64,000 bases of DNA, from positions 1 to 64,000 of the forward strand of contig NZ_CANMCZ010000002.1 of NCBI RefSeq assembly GCF_947496485.1. Direction: 5' to 3'. This DNA comes from an uncultured Winogradskyella sp. GTDB taxonomy: Bacteria > Bacteroidota > Bacteroidia > Flavobacteriales > Flavobacteriaceae. Position numbers and translations under genes: made by a program. The notes beneath the pieces were generated by a model, which saw only the letters and a list, made by a program, of their open reading frames with translations, was not told the DNA's origin and did no database searches. Positions 63,932 to 64,000 of this stretch are shown here, piece by piece. Positions within the stretch are counted from its first letter, which is position 1. Each line of letters begins with the position of its first letter.

Positions 63932-64000
63932 TTAATGCTCTTTCTTCATTGTTGTAATACGTTTATTTCTTCTAGCTTTTAATATTGTCTCAAATTCTAC
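63932..64000 (-). CDS. C-terminal end of a gene cut by the window edge
   Basis: A minus-strand frame enters from the right edge and ends at TAA (63932-63934). It supplies 22 codons rich in Lys and Arg (ETILKARRNKRITTMKKEH at its end). The composition looks like a real protein tail, but it is too short to identify. Confidence 0.4.
   Translation of the reverse strand, partial: VEFETILKARRNKRITTMKKEH

Overview
The window is a chromosomal segment of an AT-rich member of the Flavobacteriaceae (Bacteroidota). This is inferred from several lines: promoter elements of the TAnnTTTG type instead of a standard -10 box; almost no Shine-Dalgarno sequences; type IX secretion C-terminal sorting domains (YPNP...GIY/GAY...K); a TonB receptor/DUF4249 pair; families restricted to the phylum (DUF6095, DUF6913, DUF4835, the roughly 480-residue GAPDH, an Rpb6/omega-like subunit, an exonuclease fused to GIY-YIG); and monomeric isocitrate dehydrogenase. 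I cannot name the genus from the sequence alone. No prophage, insertion sequence, CRISPR array or tRNA gene is visible. It is mostly ordinary core genome with scattered lineage-specific genes.

Layout. 1-75: the 3' end of a 5S rRNA and its terminator. 120-13930 (mostly minus strand): murQ/DUF6095, the DUF4249/TonB receptor pair, icd, a pentapeptide protein, a 0.6-kb stretch without an intact gene, rplS, trmD, an acetyltransferase, a coiled-coil membrane protein, gap and an HtrA protease. 14088-18112 (plus): dapF, acetyltransferase, mltG, a DUF2279 lipoprotein-like protein and a small transglycosylase-like protein. 18109-22219 (minus): RsmI-like methylase, secreted sugar dehydrogenase, low-molecular-weight phosphatase and dnaA. 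22416-26339: ybgC on plus, then a tightly overlapping minus cluster of LEA lipoprotein, ribD, HAD, EamA and yigZ. 26399-32796 (plus): acetyltransferase, prmC, LOG-like protein, a lipoprotein, ligA and two tandem multi-pass membrane proteins. 32782-34912 (minus): DoxX and a split 5'-nucleotidase. 34984-54050 (plus): DUF6913-dapA, then bamD-omega-coaBC-DUF4835, recN, fabI, two large type IX-secreted proteins, glycosyltransferase, YbbR-coaE and a two-component system. 54187-62030 (minus): miaA, ion channel, exonuclease/GIY-YIG, YggS, DUF1015, hbd, DUF4241 and an oxidoreductase. 62183-64000: pcm on plus, a leucine-rich-repeat protein on minus, and the tail of a further minus gene cut by the window edge.

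Shared themes are envelope and peptidoglycan metabolism (murQ, dapA, dapF, mltG, bamD, the 17456 protein), coenzyme A synthesis (coaBC, coaE), replication and repair (dnaA, ligA, recN, exonuclease/GIY-YIG), and translation or RNA modification (rplS, trmD, miaA, prmC, RsmI-like). Start codons were re-chosen where a promoter element, a signal peptide or family alignment showed that the longest frame was too long. One gene (55980-57347) is extended upstream to an apparent ATT start.

I found no convincing wholly new multi-gene system. The best leads are the ATT-initiated exonuclease/GIY-YIG gene, the unexplained terminator-bounded minus-strand stretch at 7594-8150, the tandem YhhN-like membrane proteins, and the potassium-channel-like protein with a C-terminal zinc ribbon.
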